Numbered from the stretch's first letter, positions 9,674-21,263 are shown. The stretch is DNA of 64,000 nucleotides from Tricholoma matsutake (GCA_026075535.2 AP026538.1:9734001-9798000), one strand, 5' to 3'. Notes: a model not told the origin generated them from the letters alone. Made by a program: numbers and translations.

Positions 9674-11524
9674 TATTACCAGTTTGATAACTGGGAGGAC
9701 GCCCCATTGGTGCAACATTATGTGTTCGCTGACATGCGACTGGATCCCATGCACGAGGATTTGCCTTGGGACCATCATCTGGAAATTAGGAATCGAGTCA
9801 TCAAGACTCGATCAGCACAGGCCCAGGCTTGTCAGGCAGGAGAGCACCTAAGGGCCCTGCGCGAAAGGGTGGAAGATTGAGAATTAGCTGCAGCCAAATT
9901 AGCCAGGGCTCAAGCCAAGGATGGAGTAGACATTCCAAAGGATCCTGTGGATGGAGACCCCACGGTATATGAATCCTTGGCAAAACACCAGGATTTGAAG
10001 GTGTTTCTTTCGGAGCTTGACCCGATGGATGAGGACATCCAACGGGGTTATAAGGCCAACAAGGTCTTTGGCAAAATCCTCGATGATCCCAAGGATCATC
10101 CCGACTTTGTGGTAGTCGATGAGATAATCTGGACAAAGAACAAGGGAGGTGTACAAGTGGTCTGCATACCCTCGGCTCCATCCAAGGACACCACCTTGCA
10201 CGGTTGTATCATTGACCAGGCTCACTCGATCGTTGGGCACTTTGGCCTGGCGAAAACCTCTGAATATATAAGGAGATGGTATTGGTGGCCCCGCCTCCAA
10301 TATGAAGTGGATAAATTCTGTGAATCATGTGAGGCATGCATTCGATCTAAGGGGGAGTATCGCTCCCCCCTAGGTAAGCTACATTCATTGCCGATCCCAA
10401 TCCACCCTTGGGAATCCATAGGAATGGACTTTATTGGTCCATTCCCTGAGTCTGAAGGGTTCAACTACCTATGGGTAGTTATATGCCGATTGTCATCCAT
10501 GGTACATCTAGTGCCTATAACTATCACCACCACCGCCTCTGAATTGTCATCTCTTTTCATCAAAGAGATTGTGAGGTTGCATGGGTTACCCGGATCAATT
10601 GTTTCTGACCACGATTCCAAGTTCACCTCCTGCTGGTGGCGGGAGGTACACCGTATCCTGGATGTCAAACTGTTGATGTCTACTTCTTTCCACCCTCAAA
10701 TGGATGGTGCTACTGAACGAGCCAATCGCTCGATCGCACAGATATTGCGATCTTTTGTGGCATCAAGCCAGAAAGACTGGGTAAAATTCCTAGCCCTGGT
10801 GGAGTTTGCGATCAACTCCACCATTAATTGAGCAACCGGTATGGCCCCATTTGAGGTGACCTATGGATATCTTCCCCGCATGATGCAAGAGATAGTCACC
10901 CCCAAGCAAGTGCCACCTGGGGTACGGACCTTCACGATGGATGCATTGCACATCATGGCTATCGCTCACGACAGTATCATCGCAGAGTGAGTTTTCCAAA
11001 GGTTCCAGGCCAACAAGTGGCATGGAAAGGAGCCAGAAATCAGGCCAGGGGAGAAGGTTTACTTGTCCACTAAGAACCTTAACCTTCCCAAGGGGAGGGC
11101 CAGTAAACTCCTCCCCAAATTTGTAGGACCGTATGAGGTCCTTCAAAGTTACCCAGATACATCAAATTACGATTTGGACTTACCTTCCGAACTCCAGAGT
11201 TGAAGGGTGCACGGCAGGTTCCATGTGAATCTACTGCGCCCCCATTTCCCAAGCGACGACACCCTGTTTCCTAACAGGAGACATCTAGATCCTTATGACT
11301 TCGGCGTGCCTGACGACACTGAGTGGTGGGTCGAGGAGATCACAGCCCATTGATGGAAGGGACATGCATTGGAATTGGAGGTGAAGTGGAGTGTTGGTGA
11401 GTCCACTTGGGAACCCCTGGCAGTCTGCAATGAGTTGGCGGCCCTGGATGCATACTTGGCCCTTGTGGGGGCCAAGGACTGGAATGAATTGCCCAAGCGT
11501 GCACCAGCACGCAAGAGGCAATGA
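9674..11524 (+). pseudogene. Element A integrase with C-terminal chromo-like domain
   Basis: An HHCC zinc domain is visible (H..H of AHSIVGHFG, CESCEAC near 10318-10340). The catalytic D,D-35-E core has Asp in MDFIGPF, Asp in IVSDHDSKF and Glu in GATERANRSI, with the HPQMDG block. A chromo-like tail (EVKWSVGESTWEP near 11380-11415) may target heterochromatin. In-frame TGAs at 9878, 10829, 10988, 11201 and 11351 split it; those in LQS*RVHGRFHV and TAH*WKGHALE match Arg positions of relatives. The frame ends at TGA 11522-11524. Integrase would insert the cDNA into the host chromosome. Confidence 0.8.
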
Positions 11525-11572
11525 GACTTCCCGACTTGGTCAAGAAGGCCAGGAGAGGAGATGCCTGGGCCC

Positions 11573-11627
11573 TCCCACTAAGGGTGGGAATTCCTTAGTG
11601 GGAATTATGAGCTTCACCGGTGAAGCT
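11573..11627. repeat. Two adjacent perfect palindromes after element A pol
   Basis: TCCCACTAAGG pairs with CCTTAGTGGGA around a 9-nt loop (11573-11603). Seven bases on, AGCTTCACCGGTGAAGCT (11610-11627) is a perfect 18-bp palindrome. They lie about 50 bases after the end of the pol frame. They may help transcript ending or the expression of the downstream ORFs; the function is unknown. Confidence 0.55.
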
Positions 11628-12113
11628 GTCACGCTTTTCCCCAGGCATGGGAAGGTACTGTATAGTTGACTGGTGGAGTTGAATGTGAAAAAAAAATTTC
11701 TCTCTTCCTCAAGTCCATCCTTCACTATGGATGGCCAGTCCAACAACTCCATGGACAGTTCACACTCATTTGGGTGATGCGGTCGTGAGGCGGATGTGCC
11801 TCAAAGGGGGAGGGATAGAAGGGAGGATAGGCAGGGAAGAAGGGACCTCGAACCGCAAGGCTCGAGGAGAGACGATAGAAGAAGGAGGTCCCCCTCAACC
11901 AGTGGCTCAGTGGAGTACGCTAGGGTTGACCAGAGATGCGGGATGTGGGCCGCTCCCCCTAGGGAGGAGTGGAAATATGATGGTCATCTGGGAATCATTG
12001 TTCACTGGGTTGGGTGTGAAACATGTAAGTCCTACACGATGCACATGTATTAACACGAGTTCGAGCAGGACAGGGATTATCTTGAATCTTGGGATTGATG
12101 AGACCGAGCCCTC

Positions 12114-14135
12114 ATGGTGGAAGTCAGATGTATTGCAGAGCGAATGTATGACAGCTATGACAACAAGATCGCCGACCTCAAGGCCAAGATTCACAGTCTC
12201 AAGGATCAGCTGGACCAATATCGAGAGGACCGGCCAGTTAAGCGACCCCGTGCTCGCAAGCCATCCCCAGTGTCTGGGATGCCCGCTCAACCCAATTATG
12301 CAGGTGCTGTGTCCAGGCCTGTATCGGTACCCACTGGTCCTTCCCACCTTCCTCATACCTCTGTCGAGGCCATGGATGTGGATACGAAGGCCATCCAATA
12401 TGCACCACTTCCACCCATTTCTCCAAAGCAACCCGTCTCTTCCTCCGTAACCCATCCCTGGTCAGCCAATTGGGTACCCACACCTAGGGAGCCCCCACCG
12501 ACCTCTCCCGAGCTTCCCTGGAATACCGCAGAGTTCGATCGCTGGGCGGTTGCTGCCCAATGAGAAGGAAATGAACTGGACCTTCGACAGGCCCAGTCCT
12601 TTGCACGTATTGCCAGTCTGACTCCTACCACGGATCGCACTCCACTCATGAGCCATGCGCTCGCGACCTGGAGACTTCCCAAGTGGTTGCCAGTGGAACA
12701 CCAGTCAGCGAAGGGAATATGCCGACTCCAAGACCCTGACCGGATGCCTCAGCCTCTGATCAATGACTCACCCAAGTCTTGGGCTCGGTTCATGCATCAA
12801 CAACTCTTTCAATTCCAGAACTCTTCTGGGTTGATCTTGGACCACTCACGAGTTAGCCTCCCTCACGTTCGAAGCATGCTACTCATGAGACAGCAAATTC
12901 CTTCTGGGTTACCCCAGAATCAAAAGCAACTTCTGCAACTCCTTCTGGCCAAGGTGTTCTGTACCCCTGGTTTATACCGATGTACCCACCAGAACCTACA
13001 CCTTTCTATGAGCATACGGCATGACCGACAGTTCATGGCTCCCATTTCTCCTAACATCACTCTGGATGACGTCGTGAGCCATCTCTCCCTTCTCGGAGTC
13101 TCTGACCATGAGGTTAGAGAGGCCTACCACTACGGGCTAGGATGGATCACTGGGGTGGCTGAATCCCGACGTGAAGAAGACTTGGCTCCGGCGTTGGAGG
13201 TGTTGCAACAGTTGAGACAGTTGTCTGCTCCCAACACCTTGGATGCCCTGTTGATGATGGAGCCCAAGTGGTGGATTGCACCTCCTGGGAGTCGATGCTT
13301 GACACAGCCCCCACCCCCCAAGAGGAAGTGAATGCCCGAGATGACCGACCGGGTCTCCCCTTTGGGTGGAAACCCAGGGCTGTCCACTTCAATGCACATG
13401 GCGTCTCGACTTCCAGTGTCTTCTCCTGTACTCCCAGTGACTGCTCCGAGTTCGGTGATTCCCCCGTCCGTGGGATCATCCGGTATACGATCTCTATCCA
13501 TCCACCCTGGGCTGCCTTTGGCCAGGTTGAACATACATACACCCACCACGACAGTTACCGCTGCCATTTTTCCAAAACCCCTAGATCCCACTCCTCCTCA
13601 ACCTATTGTCACGGCTGAGTCAAACCCCATTACTGGGCCTTCCCAACCCGGTCCGTCTACTGCCTCCCAGGTGTTAGAGACCCCCAACTACAAGGATGGA
13701 GGATGGACCAATGTGGGCCCTCCTCGTCGAACCAAGACTGAGAAGAATTGGGCCAAGAATGAGAGAAGGAGACAGCGAGCTGCTGCCATGGGTGTAGCAT
13801 CTACCAAGCCTGGAGAAATCCAGGATCGTTTCCCAGTTGCTCGCGTCACCCAGAGCAAGCGAAACAAAAAGGGATATAGTACCAAGGAGACTGACTCAGT
13901 ATCTGACGATGTGGAAGACGACCCGGTGACTATGACTGTTCCCCTCAGAGGAGAACAGACCCCCAGTCCTTCCCTGGCCGACTCTTCTCCCCTCACTCCG
14001 GTATCGCAAACCATGGCTCCTCTTACCCCTATGATTCAATCCACCCCGCTCGGATGCAGTATGGATCTCAATGACCCGGCCAACGTGGTTCCATTGCCCC
14101 CTTCCCCTCCTCACCCCGGCGAGGAGACAAAATAG
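12114..14135 (+). pseudogene. Extra 3' ORFs of element A (unknown function)
   Basis: Three frames follow pol: 12114-12563 (149 aa, with a Lys/Asp/Gln heptad-like stretch at residues 15-45 suggesting a short coiled coil, then a basic KRPRARK patch), 12648-13331 (227 aa, no motif recognised) and 13332-14135 (267 aa, Pro/Ser/Thr-rich with a KNWAKNERRRQR basic cluster near residue 150). They lie between integrase and the polypurine tract, so they travel with the element. They could be one protein split by decay or separate accessory products. I recognise no enzyme, envelope or membrane signature. Codon and base use match gag-pol. Confidence 0.45.
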
Positions 14136-14324
14136 ATTATCCTACATTCCAATCATCCACCCCACTCGGACGTGGACTGGATATCACTGTTCTACCCCCT
14201 TGCTTGTCTGTCTCTGTCCTCACTTAGGTCAAAGATGTCTTATTATACTTTTGGACTTCTGTTACATATCTTGTTTCCTTTGGGTTTTTGGCTTGGACCA
14301 TGGGTCCAAGCCAGAAGGGGAGAA

Positions 14325-14463
14325 TGTAGTGATCCTGTTAGGGCGACACCCACTATCTGCTAGCTAAGACTGTGCAGGTTCTCTCTACAAGAAGGGGGTG
14401 GGATCCACGCTTGTGATGGGGGAATTGATGGTTTTGATGCGAGGGGTTATTAATAGGTGAGTT
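14325..14463 (+). repeat. Start of the 3' LTR of element A
   Basis: The sequence starts TGTAGTGATCC right after the purine tract AGAAGGGGAGAA, the usual plus-strand priming layout. It appears cut after about 140 bp by element B's LTR, whose edge I place at 14464. Confidence 0.5.
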
Positions 14464-14737
14464 TGTTGAGATAGGCCTTTCACACCGAAAGCGTAGGTGG
14501 AATACCTAAGAGAACACAACTGGGGTCCCCTAGGCATATATTTAGGGTTTATATACTATGTTACATATATTGTACATTGTTGTTACCAACGCACTCGTAC
14601 ATGCGCATACATTTTGATGTGTGTGAAATAAAATTCTCATGCTATCAAAATGTAGCATCATTTGGCATCATGTAGTGTAATGCAACATAATAAAAGAAAA
14701 ATGAAAGTTTATTAGGTAATGGGGTGGTTTCCTAACA
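14464..14737 (-). repeat. Probable 3' LTR of element B (274 bp)
   Basis: On the minus strand the stop of element B is followed by a purine tract (AAAAGGGGGG TAA), then TGTTAGG at 14737. Reading on, it contains a TATATAAACCC promoter-like box (near 14545-14555) and reaches ..TCTCAACA at 14464, giving TG..CA ends. The partner LTR is not in the window, so the left limit is inferred. Confidence 0.5.
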
Positions 14738-14748
14738 TTACCCCCCTT

Positions 14749-15528
14749 TTATGCCTTGACTTCCAGGCGAGAAAATATTATGTTTGTCCCCTCTGTGAAA
14801 TTTTGGTAAGGCCAGAATTTCATCCCCTCATACACCATTCTCGCAATGCGATGCAGAGCATTCAGATTACGTTTAAAGAATTGGGTGATTGTGTTACATG
14901 CTTGCTTACAATTCTCTTCAGGTTCCCACAAATTATTTTTGTCGGTATAGTTTTTCCACTTTATTAAGAACTCCAATTTGTTCAATCGAAGACGTGAGTC
15001 CAGAATTTCTTCAACTATGTATTCTGGAGCACCTTCTACTATTATCGGAGGTTGTGGAGTAGTTTGTTGGCCAGGAATAGTGGGCGGACGGTAAGGGCAT
15101 AGGCAGGATACATTAATCTCGGGATCAATTTTAAATGATTGGGGTAATTTTAGCACTACCGCATTAGGCGAGATCACTGTAGAGATCACATATGGGCCAA
15201 CTTGTTTCTCTGTAAGTTTCTTTGAAGGTCATGGAATGTTCAGGTCCTTGGTACTTAGCCATACCAAGTCACCAACTTTGTACTCTGGAGTGCATGCTTG
15301 AGTACGATCTGCGTGTTGCATCATGTCATCACATGCTTTCTTCAATGCCGCCTCTGCTTCCTCTTGTACCTTTTGCATCTTAGATACAAAATCTTCTACT
15401 GACTGTACTTTGACTTCCCTTCTGGGTTCTACTCCCATGTGAGGATGATATCCATAATTCCTGAAAAAGGGTGACATACGAGTAGCTGAATGGAATTTGT
15501 TATTGTGGGAAAATGCAGCAATTGCCAA
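14749..15528 (-). pseudogene. Element B integrase C-terminus and chromodomain
   Basis: 15229-15528 covers the post-core integrase part (AAFSHNNKFHSATRMSPFF..NYGYHPH, then YKVGDLVWLSTKDL). A TGA at 15229 sits in NIP*PSKKLTEKQVGPY, where the family has Arg. 14749-15189 carries the GPY/F-like segment and a chromodomain (YIVEEILDSRLRLNKLEFLIKWKNYTDKNNLWEPEENC), with the aromatic and WEP features of methyl-lysine readers. Chromodomains of this kind steer insertion to heterochromatin, which fits the nested setting here. The frame ends with TAA. Confidence 0.8.
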
Positions 15529-15549
15529 CCATTCGGGCCAGTCAGTTTG

Positions 15550-16158
15550 TCAGTAGTTGACAAACATACGTAGGTACTGCTCCAACTCCTGATTCATTCT
15601 CTCTGTCTGCCCATCAGTCTGTGGATGATATGCCGTAGATAGTTTAGTTTGAATTCCCAATATGTTGTTCAGTTCTCGCATAAATGTGGAAGCAAATTGT
15701 GGTCTGCAATCGGAGATAACAGTATTGGGTAACCCATGTAACCGCCATACCTGATTTAGATAGAGGTGTGCCATGCCCAATGATGAGGTTTCTGTAGTAG
15801 TAGGAATAATATGGACCTCCTTTGTAAAGCGGTCGCATACTACGAATATTGCATTGTACCCTTGAGCCTCAGGTAATCTGGTAATAAAATCCACAGATAT
15901 ATCTCACCATGGTGCTTTAGGTATAGGGTTTGGCATTAATTTTCCTGCAGGTTTCTCTGCAAATTTCTTCCCCCTCATGCACGTATCACATCCATCCACA
16001 TACCCCAACACATACTTTGAAATTCTGGGCCACCAATAATTTCTCATTACTAATTCCAACATCTTCCATCTTCCTGGGTGTCCGGCAATCGGCATATTGT
16101 GATGTAACCAGACGATCTCCCTTCGCAAATCCTGATCCTTCGGTACATACACTTTTCC
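15550..16158 (-). pseudogene. Element B integrase zinc domain and catalytic core
   Basis: The HHCC finger is visible (LHHNMPIAGHPG with the two His, CDTCMRGK with the two Cys) in 15904-16152. The catalytic core in 15550-15903 shows Asp in VDFITRLP, Asp in VISDCRPQFAS and Glu in GQTERMNQEL. TGA at 15904 separates finger from core and TGA at 15550 follows FVNY. All three acidic catalytic residues are kept. It would insert cDNA with strand transfer chemistry if translated whole. Confidence 0.8.
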
Positions 16159-17830
16159 TCAAAACAACACCAACCCTTGTTCCTCAGCCCATTCATCTCC
16201 TTTGATATTACCTTTCTTCTCTCCCTTCAGAGCTTTCACAGCTTCCACTACTTCATCGTCCATTTCCAAACATTGTCTAATTTTAGACAACATTTCCGTT
16301 TCCGAGCTATCTATTAATAGATGCCCTTGACGCATAGCACAAATGCAAAAGTATTCAGGTTTGAGTAAGGTAACATTTTTATTGTCCTCCTCCACCCCCC
16401 TTTTATGATCAATATGTCTGGATAATGCATCTGCTTTCCTCATCAAGCTTCCCGCTTTGTGGACCAAGTGAAAATTGAAACGCGATAGGAATAGTGCCCA
16501 ACGTGCTTGCCGGCTATTAAGCTTTTTAGCGGACATGAAGTATTGCAGATTTTGATGATCCGTCCAGATCTCAATCTGATGTGTACATCCCTCCAAATAA
16601 TGCCTCCACGCCTCCAATGCTCGTATTATCCCCAACATCTCTTTGTCATGCACATCATAATTCCTCTCCACATCATTCAACCCTTTTGACAAGTATGCAC
16701 AAGGATGCCATTTGTCATCTTCACACAGCATTGATAATACCGCTCCAGTAGCAAAATTGGATGCATCGGATTCCACTCGCAAAGGGCGTGTGAAATCTAC
16801 TGGGGCTAATATTGGTCCCTCCACAAACTTCCTCTTCAACTCCTCAAACACTGTCTGCTGCTGCTCTCCCCACCTCCATACTACTCCCTTTTGCATAAGG
16901 TTATGTAAGGGTGCGGCAATTTTAGAAAAATTGTGCACAAAGTGACGATAATAATTTGCGAGTCCCAAGAAGGCTTGAACCTCCTTGACATGGGTGGGCG
17001 CAGGCCAATCTGTGATTGCCTGTACCTTGATCAGATCCATTTTGATCCCGTCAGGGCCGATCAATAATCCTAGGAACTCAATCTCACTTGCCCCAAACAC
17101 ACACTTCTCTGGTTTCAAAAATAGATCATTCTCCGCCAACCTCTGTAACACCTCCTGCACTATTGCCTCATGATTCTCTTCATCCTCCATGAATATCAGA
17201 ATGTCATCAATAAATATTATTACCACGCCTTTGTCTATTACATCCTTGAAAATGTTGTTCATCATATTTTGAAAGGTCGGGGGACTATTAGTCATCCCAA
17301 AAAACATGACAAGCAGCTCAAAGGATCCTCGACATGTGGCAAATGCAGCCTTCCACTCATCTCCTTTCTTTATTTGTACATTGTTGTATCCCCATTGTAA
17401 ATCCAATTTTGTAAAGACCTTGGCTTTTCCCACCTTATCAATTATTTCTGAGATCAACGGCAGGGGGTACGTGTTCTTCACTGTCCACTCATTCAGATAC
17501 CTATAATCGGTACACATCCTCTTTCTTTGGTCTTTTTTGGGCACGAAGAATATTGGTGATGTCTGCGGTGATTTCGAAGGTCGTATGTATCCTTTGCGCA
17601 ATTGCTCCTTCAGGAATGCATCCACTTCTTCTTGTTTGATCGGAGATAACGGATATACCTTCGACTTCTTTGGCACAAACCCGGGCTTCATCTCAATTGC
17701 ATGATCCCATGGCTTCTGCACCGGCATTCGCTCAGACTCCTTCTTTTGGAACACTGACAAATGTTCATGATACACTTCTGATTTACTGACGTGGTGTTTG
17801 TTCAAGAAAACAGCGATGGAGGGAGAATTT
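16159..17830 (-). pseudogene. Element B reverse transcriptase and RNase H
   Basis: About 550 residues. They include WDHAIEMKPGF, a KGYIRPSKSP block, the catalytic FIDDIL motif (VIIFIDDILIFMED, near 17190-17230), the FLGLANYYRHF connection block and RNase H with VESDASNFATGAVLS, DKEMLGIIRALEAW and IWTDHQNLQYF. The key acidic residues (IDD; D of SDAS, E of DKE, D of TDH) are all present. A TGA at 16159 interrupts LVLF*GKVYVPKD, an Arg position in relatives. The polymerase itself is uninterrupted, so only the missing gag/protease and the downstream stops mark it as dead. Confidence 0.85.
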
Positions 17831-18716
17831 CAAGAGGCTGTTTTCACTGTGCAAGGGGTGTTGATGGAGTTGCAGTTGCCACCTTTGGAGAAAATCCCCA
17901 AGTATGTGAGCCTGGATTGGTGATGATGACACTTACCATTCACAGTATGCAGCCAGCCAAATATCATTACCTTCGACAATCAGTCACAGTAAGTGGGTTG
18001 GACACCCCTTTTTTTGACAATGTGGTGGTGGTGGTTAGTGAAATATATGGTGTATTTGACCGTGCATTTACCCAAGGAGCATTGGGTTCCTGGGTTCTGA
18101 CAGAATCACATGGTCCATTGCCTGAAGTGTCCAATCGCTATTTCACACCTGCAAAACTGGGGTTACACTTGGAAAGTGTTCCATTTCAAGAGAATGTTGA
18201 TCCTTCTGGATTACTCGCTAAAATGTTAACTTCTTTGGGGGCTTGATGCACACACACAGAGGATAACGAGGTTGAGTATTGTCGAGGGTTCAGAGCACTG
18301 GATGGCAAATATAGGCATGCATACTTTTTATAACAATCTAGGTAAGAACTTATCATTAATATGTCAAATGCAGGTTTGAGGCATGCTGTCCTCAATCGTT
18401 CAGACAAGGGGACATTGTAGAGCTGCAATTGTCTTTTGTCATTGTTCCACTTAAAGAGGACCCAAAGAAAGGGAAGCAGTACAAGATGCTGGTAGTTTTA
18501 TGATCTATGGCCCTCCTTGACACACAATTTAGCACAGTAAACATTTTGTTGCTCTAATTATGAATGTGAACCTCATCATTTGTTGTAGGCTCTCAGAAGA
18601 CATGGTCTTCTTGATGTCCGACTGAAGATAATTACATTGAAACAGAAGGCTGGGTATGGAACTACCAAGCAGGAGGAGAAGAGACGGGAGAAGGACAAAT
18701 TGATGGACGTCAAATG
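17815..18716 (+). pseudogene. Relic of a spliced conserved hypothetical gene
   Basis: Plus-strand exon-like pieces: a frame to 18246 (..FDNVVVVVSEIYGVFDRAFTQGALGSW..), a piece at about 18374-18537 (QGDIVELQLSFVIVPLK..YKMLVVL*SMALLD) and a last exon from 18591 (ALRRHGLLDVRL.. ending TGA 18714-18716). Introns are suggested at about 18342-18373 (short, uncertain) and 18538-18590 (GTAAAC..TTGTTGTAG). I recall similar GDIVE..SF..VP..K.LRSLALLD proteins as unnamed genes in Agaricomycete genomes, but assign no function. A TGA interrupts VVL*SMALLD where I expect Arg. It could be the 3' part of a host gene cut by element B. Confidence 0.4.
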
Positions 18717-18719
18717 ATG

Positions 18720-21263
18720 AGACTGTGGGCCCTGTTTTTGTTTGTATGTGTCCAAAGGGTTTCCAGTTTCAGCTTTATGTTGTGTTGTTTGTTCTAGGCA
18801 TGTAGTGGAGCTAAACATTTTGTGGCATGGTAGATTACAAACATACATCTTTATTGCAAAAAAATGGCTGGTAGAATACCTAACAACCCAGACCCTAGCT
18901 TGTCCTACCCTGCCCACACCATATCACCACCAGCCACTTGAGAAGATGGACTAAATGAACACAAAGTGCAGTGCAGTAAAACATCATACTCAAACATGTA
19001 TCGCCAGCGACAATCTGACAAAACATCATAAGCAAATGTGTGATCATCAAGACATTAATCATTTACTGTGTAAGTCCGGATGCAAGCTGTACTAAATCAT
19101 GCTGACATTCTGGGTGACATGCATACAAACAGGCCACATGCTTGTTAGCATTCTATGCACATCATCTCAAATTGTGCATCAAATTTGCAAAGTATGGAGG
19201 TGTAAAAAGCAGCAAATCAGACAGAAACCAATACTCGGAGGAGGTATATGAACCGAAGCAAATGCAAGAATCCGCTGGAAGTTAGGATACATGACAAAGA
19301 TGGGAGACCAATTACAGGATACATCAAGAAATAGTCAAATCTCTTGGAAGAGTATATTACATCTCCACTTGAATGACCATCCATCATATACATCTGATTA
19401 GTTCAAAAGGGCCCAGGGAGAAAGAGAGCCAGGACCAGTGGAGGTACCATGATTAGATGACTAAAGACGATGTAGCCAACTGTGACCAGACAAAGCCGAT
19501 CATGCACAAGTGTTGGGCTGGAAAGTAAATGTTCGAATTAGCTGAATAAATTGCAATTAATCTGCCACCTCACCGTGTTGTGGTGTAATAAATGTGGTCA
19601 ACATTCACTGAGAAGAAGTAGGTAAAGCATTTCTAGATGAATCAGGGCGTCGTTTACAGTGGCTCCAATGTTAGGGCATAGTTTCTGCTGTAAAAATTGA
19701 CTGATAGTAAAACAAGCATGCATTTATAGACCGTGACAGTTGAATAGCCAGCTGTTCCCATTTCAAAAACTGAAAAGACTGGATGCATGCTTGTTGCCTC
19801 GTGTAGAGTTAATTGCTGTTCAAAATCAAGGGTTGTGTGGTTAAGTGATATGGAGTGGCAACTCGTAGAGCTTTTCATTTACATGAGTTATGGGCATATC
19901 AGGCAAATGTCTAAATGCACATGAACTTTAATGCTGCATAACCTCCAAGGTGCACTGAAAAAAGCGATGCCTGTGAGAATGCTGAGTTCTTTCATTGTCA
20001 AAGTAGTGAGTCTCTTGTATGAGGGGTGCTTCTTAAATGACAGACACAAATCTAGATGCTGTTTCCAGAGTAGTTGCAGCCACGTTTGTCGCCATTGTTG
20101 CGATGTGGCGGCATAATGACAAGAGTCAAAACATGAGAGGGGGTTATGGATGTTGTAGAAGTAAGCTGAGTTGTCTTGGTAAAATGGACTCGTGCTGGAA
20201 TTCCAGTCGTGAGTATTCATGGTTGTTCAACATCAACCACATTTTGTGATGCCATGGCGATTGTGTAAATATGTGTAAAGGTATGATGCATGAGCAAATC
20301 CAATTTCTGAAAGTTGCATTTCGTTTGTGTGTCATATATTTACACATGTTGACACATTTCCTGAACATATGTGTTTTCTTTTTTTCTTTCTTCATGTGGG
20401 TGGGTCACATTCTCATTGCTTGTCTTCCTCCTCCTTCTTTAACCGTCTCTATAGTTTATGCAGTTAAGTGAGAATAGTGAAACTGGAAATTTTTCAACCA
20501 TCACCAACGAGTTCAAATGTGTTCTTCAAACTGCATACATGAACTCAAGACCTCACAAGTGTGACAGTGTCTGTCACTCTCACAGCTTGACTTTGTGTCA
20601 GCTGTGTTTTGCCATAGTTGCAACAAACAGTGCATAATTCTCTTTCATTTCTCTTACTGATTTTGTAGCTATAAAAATATGAACACAAATGCAAATTTCT
20701 GGCAGTACCAATGTTGACAGCCCTGTGTTCACGACGTTTCAAGATTTTTTGTATTAGTCCCAATGGCTTTTCTCATTAATTTTGCAATGCATTTGGATGG
20801 ACAAGTTTAACGCAAACAACATTGATGGCGACTTGACATGGATTTCAATCTGTATGATGACTGGATCTTTCAGATATAGACAATGACAATGAACCTCCCG
20901 TCAAACACCCATGCGTGTCCAGAAACAAGATAATGGAACACGTTTCTAGGTTCAACTACCAATGTTCAAGTGCAATCACCTCTCTATGTTCTCGCCACTC
21001 ATTTACAAAAAAAACTACAAGCTGTCAAGGACAAACATGATGACATGCTATGAAATCCTACCCTCATCAAGCTCTACAGCTCAATAAACCCAAACAAAAA
21101 TACATGACCATAATAAATTTCATGTGTAGCATTCATAACTCCTATATTTTACCCTTATCATCACTCATCTGGATTGTTTTGAAAAAAATAATTTAATGAT
21201 CGATTGCTCAAATAGAGACCCGAGATCCATTTTAAGAAAATCACAAGCATTTTGGAGTCCAGA
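18720..21263. other. No supportable gene (2.5 kb)
   Basis: AT-rich sequence with scattered short frames on both strands and no recognisable domain, terminal repeat or RNA gene. Confidence 0.5.

Larger units (their letters stand above)
4423..14463 (+). mobile_element. Ty3/gypsy element A (chromodomain type), degenerate
   Basis: Order on the plus strand: acidic/Ser-rich leader ORFs, gag with zinc knuckle, aspartic protease, RT, RNase H, integrase, chromo-like domain, then three extra ORFs and a polypurine tract (AGAAGGGGAGAA) directly before TGTAGTGATC at 14325. The same ten bases start the sequence at 4423 where a gag is interrupted, so 4423 and 14325 are taken as the two LTR starts. Beyond those ten bases the two stretches are not clearly alike, so the left LTR is diverged or replaced. 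The right part is cut at about 14464 by element B's LTR. From 5942 to 11524 one frame is kept, broken only by TGA codons. Confidence 0.7.
14738..17830 (-). mobile_element. Ty3/gypsy element B (chromodomain type), 5' truncated
   Basis: A pol region without gag or protease. RT, RNase H, integrase and chromodomain follow in one continuous minus-strand frame from about 17830 to a TAA at 14749. Four internal in-frame stops (16159, 15904, 15550, 15229) are all TGA and no frameshift is present. The gag-protease part is missing; similarity stops near 17830 where a different plus-strand gene relic begins. It lies tail-to-tail with element A, its LTR apparently inside A's LTR. Confidence 0.75.

Noticed and set aside
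5942..11524. TGA read as a sense codon (altered code or selenocysteine-like readthrough)
   Set aside because: Many CGA Arg codons remain in the same frame, TGA sites match Arg positions in the family, element B ends in TAA, and the 93-bp duplication shows CpG transitions in non-coding DNA. Mutation explains it more simply.
4423..14463. A proven pair of LTRs for element A
   Set aside because: Only the first ten bases agree between 4423 and 14325; the remainder is not visibly alike and no target duplication was found. Kept as tentative.
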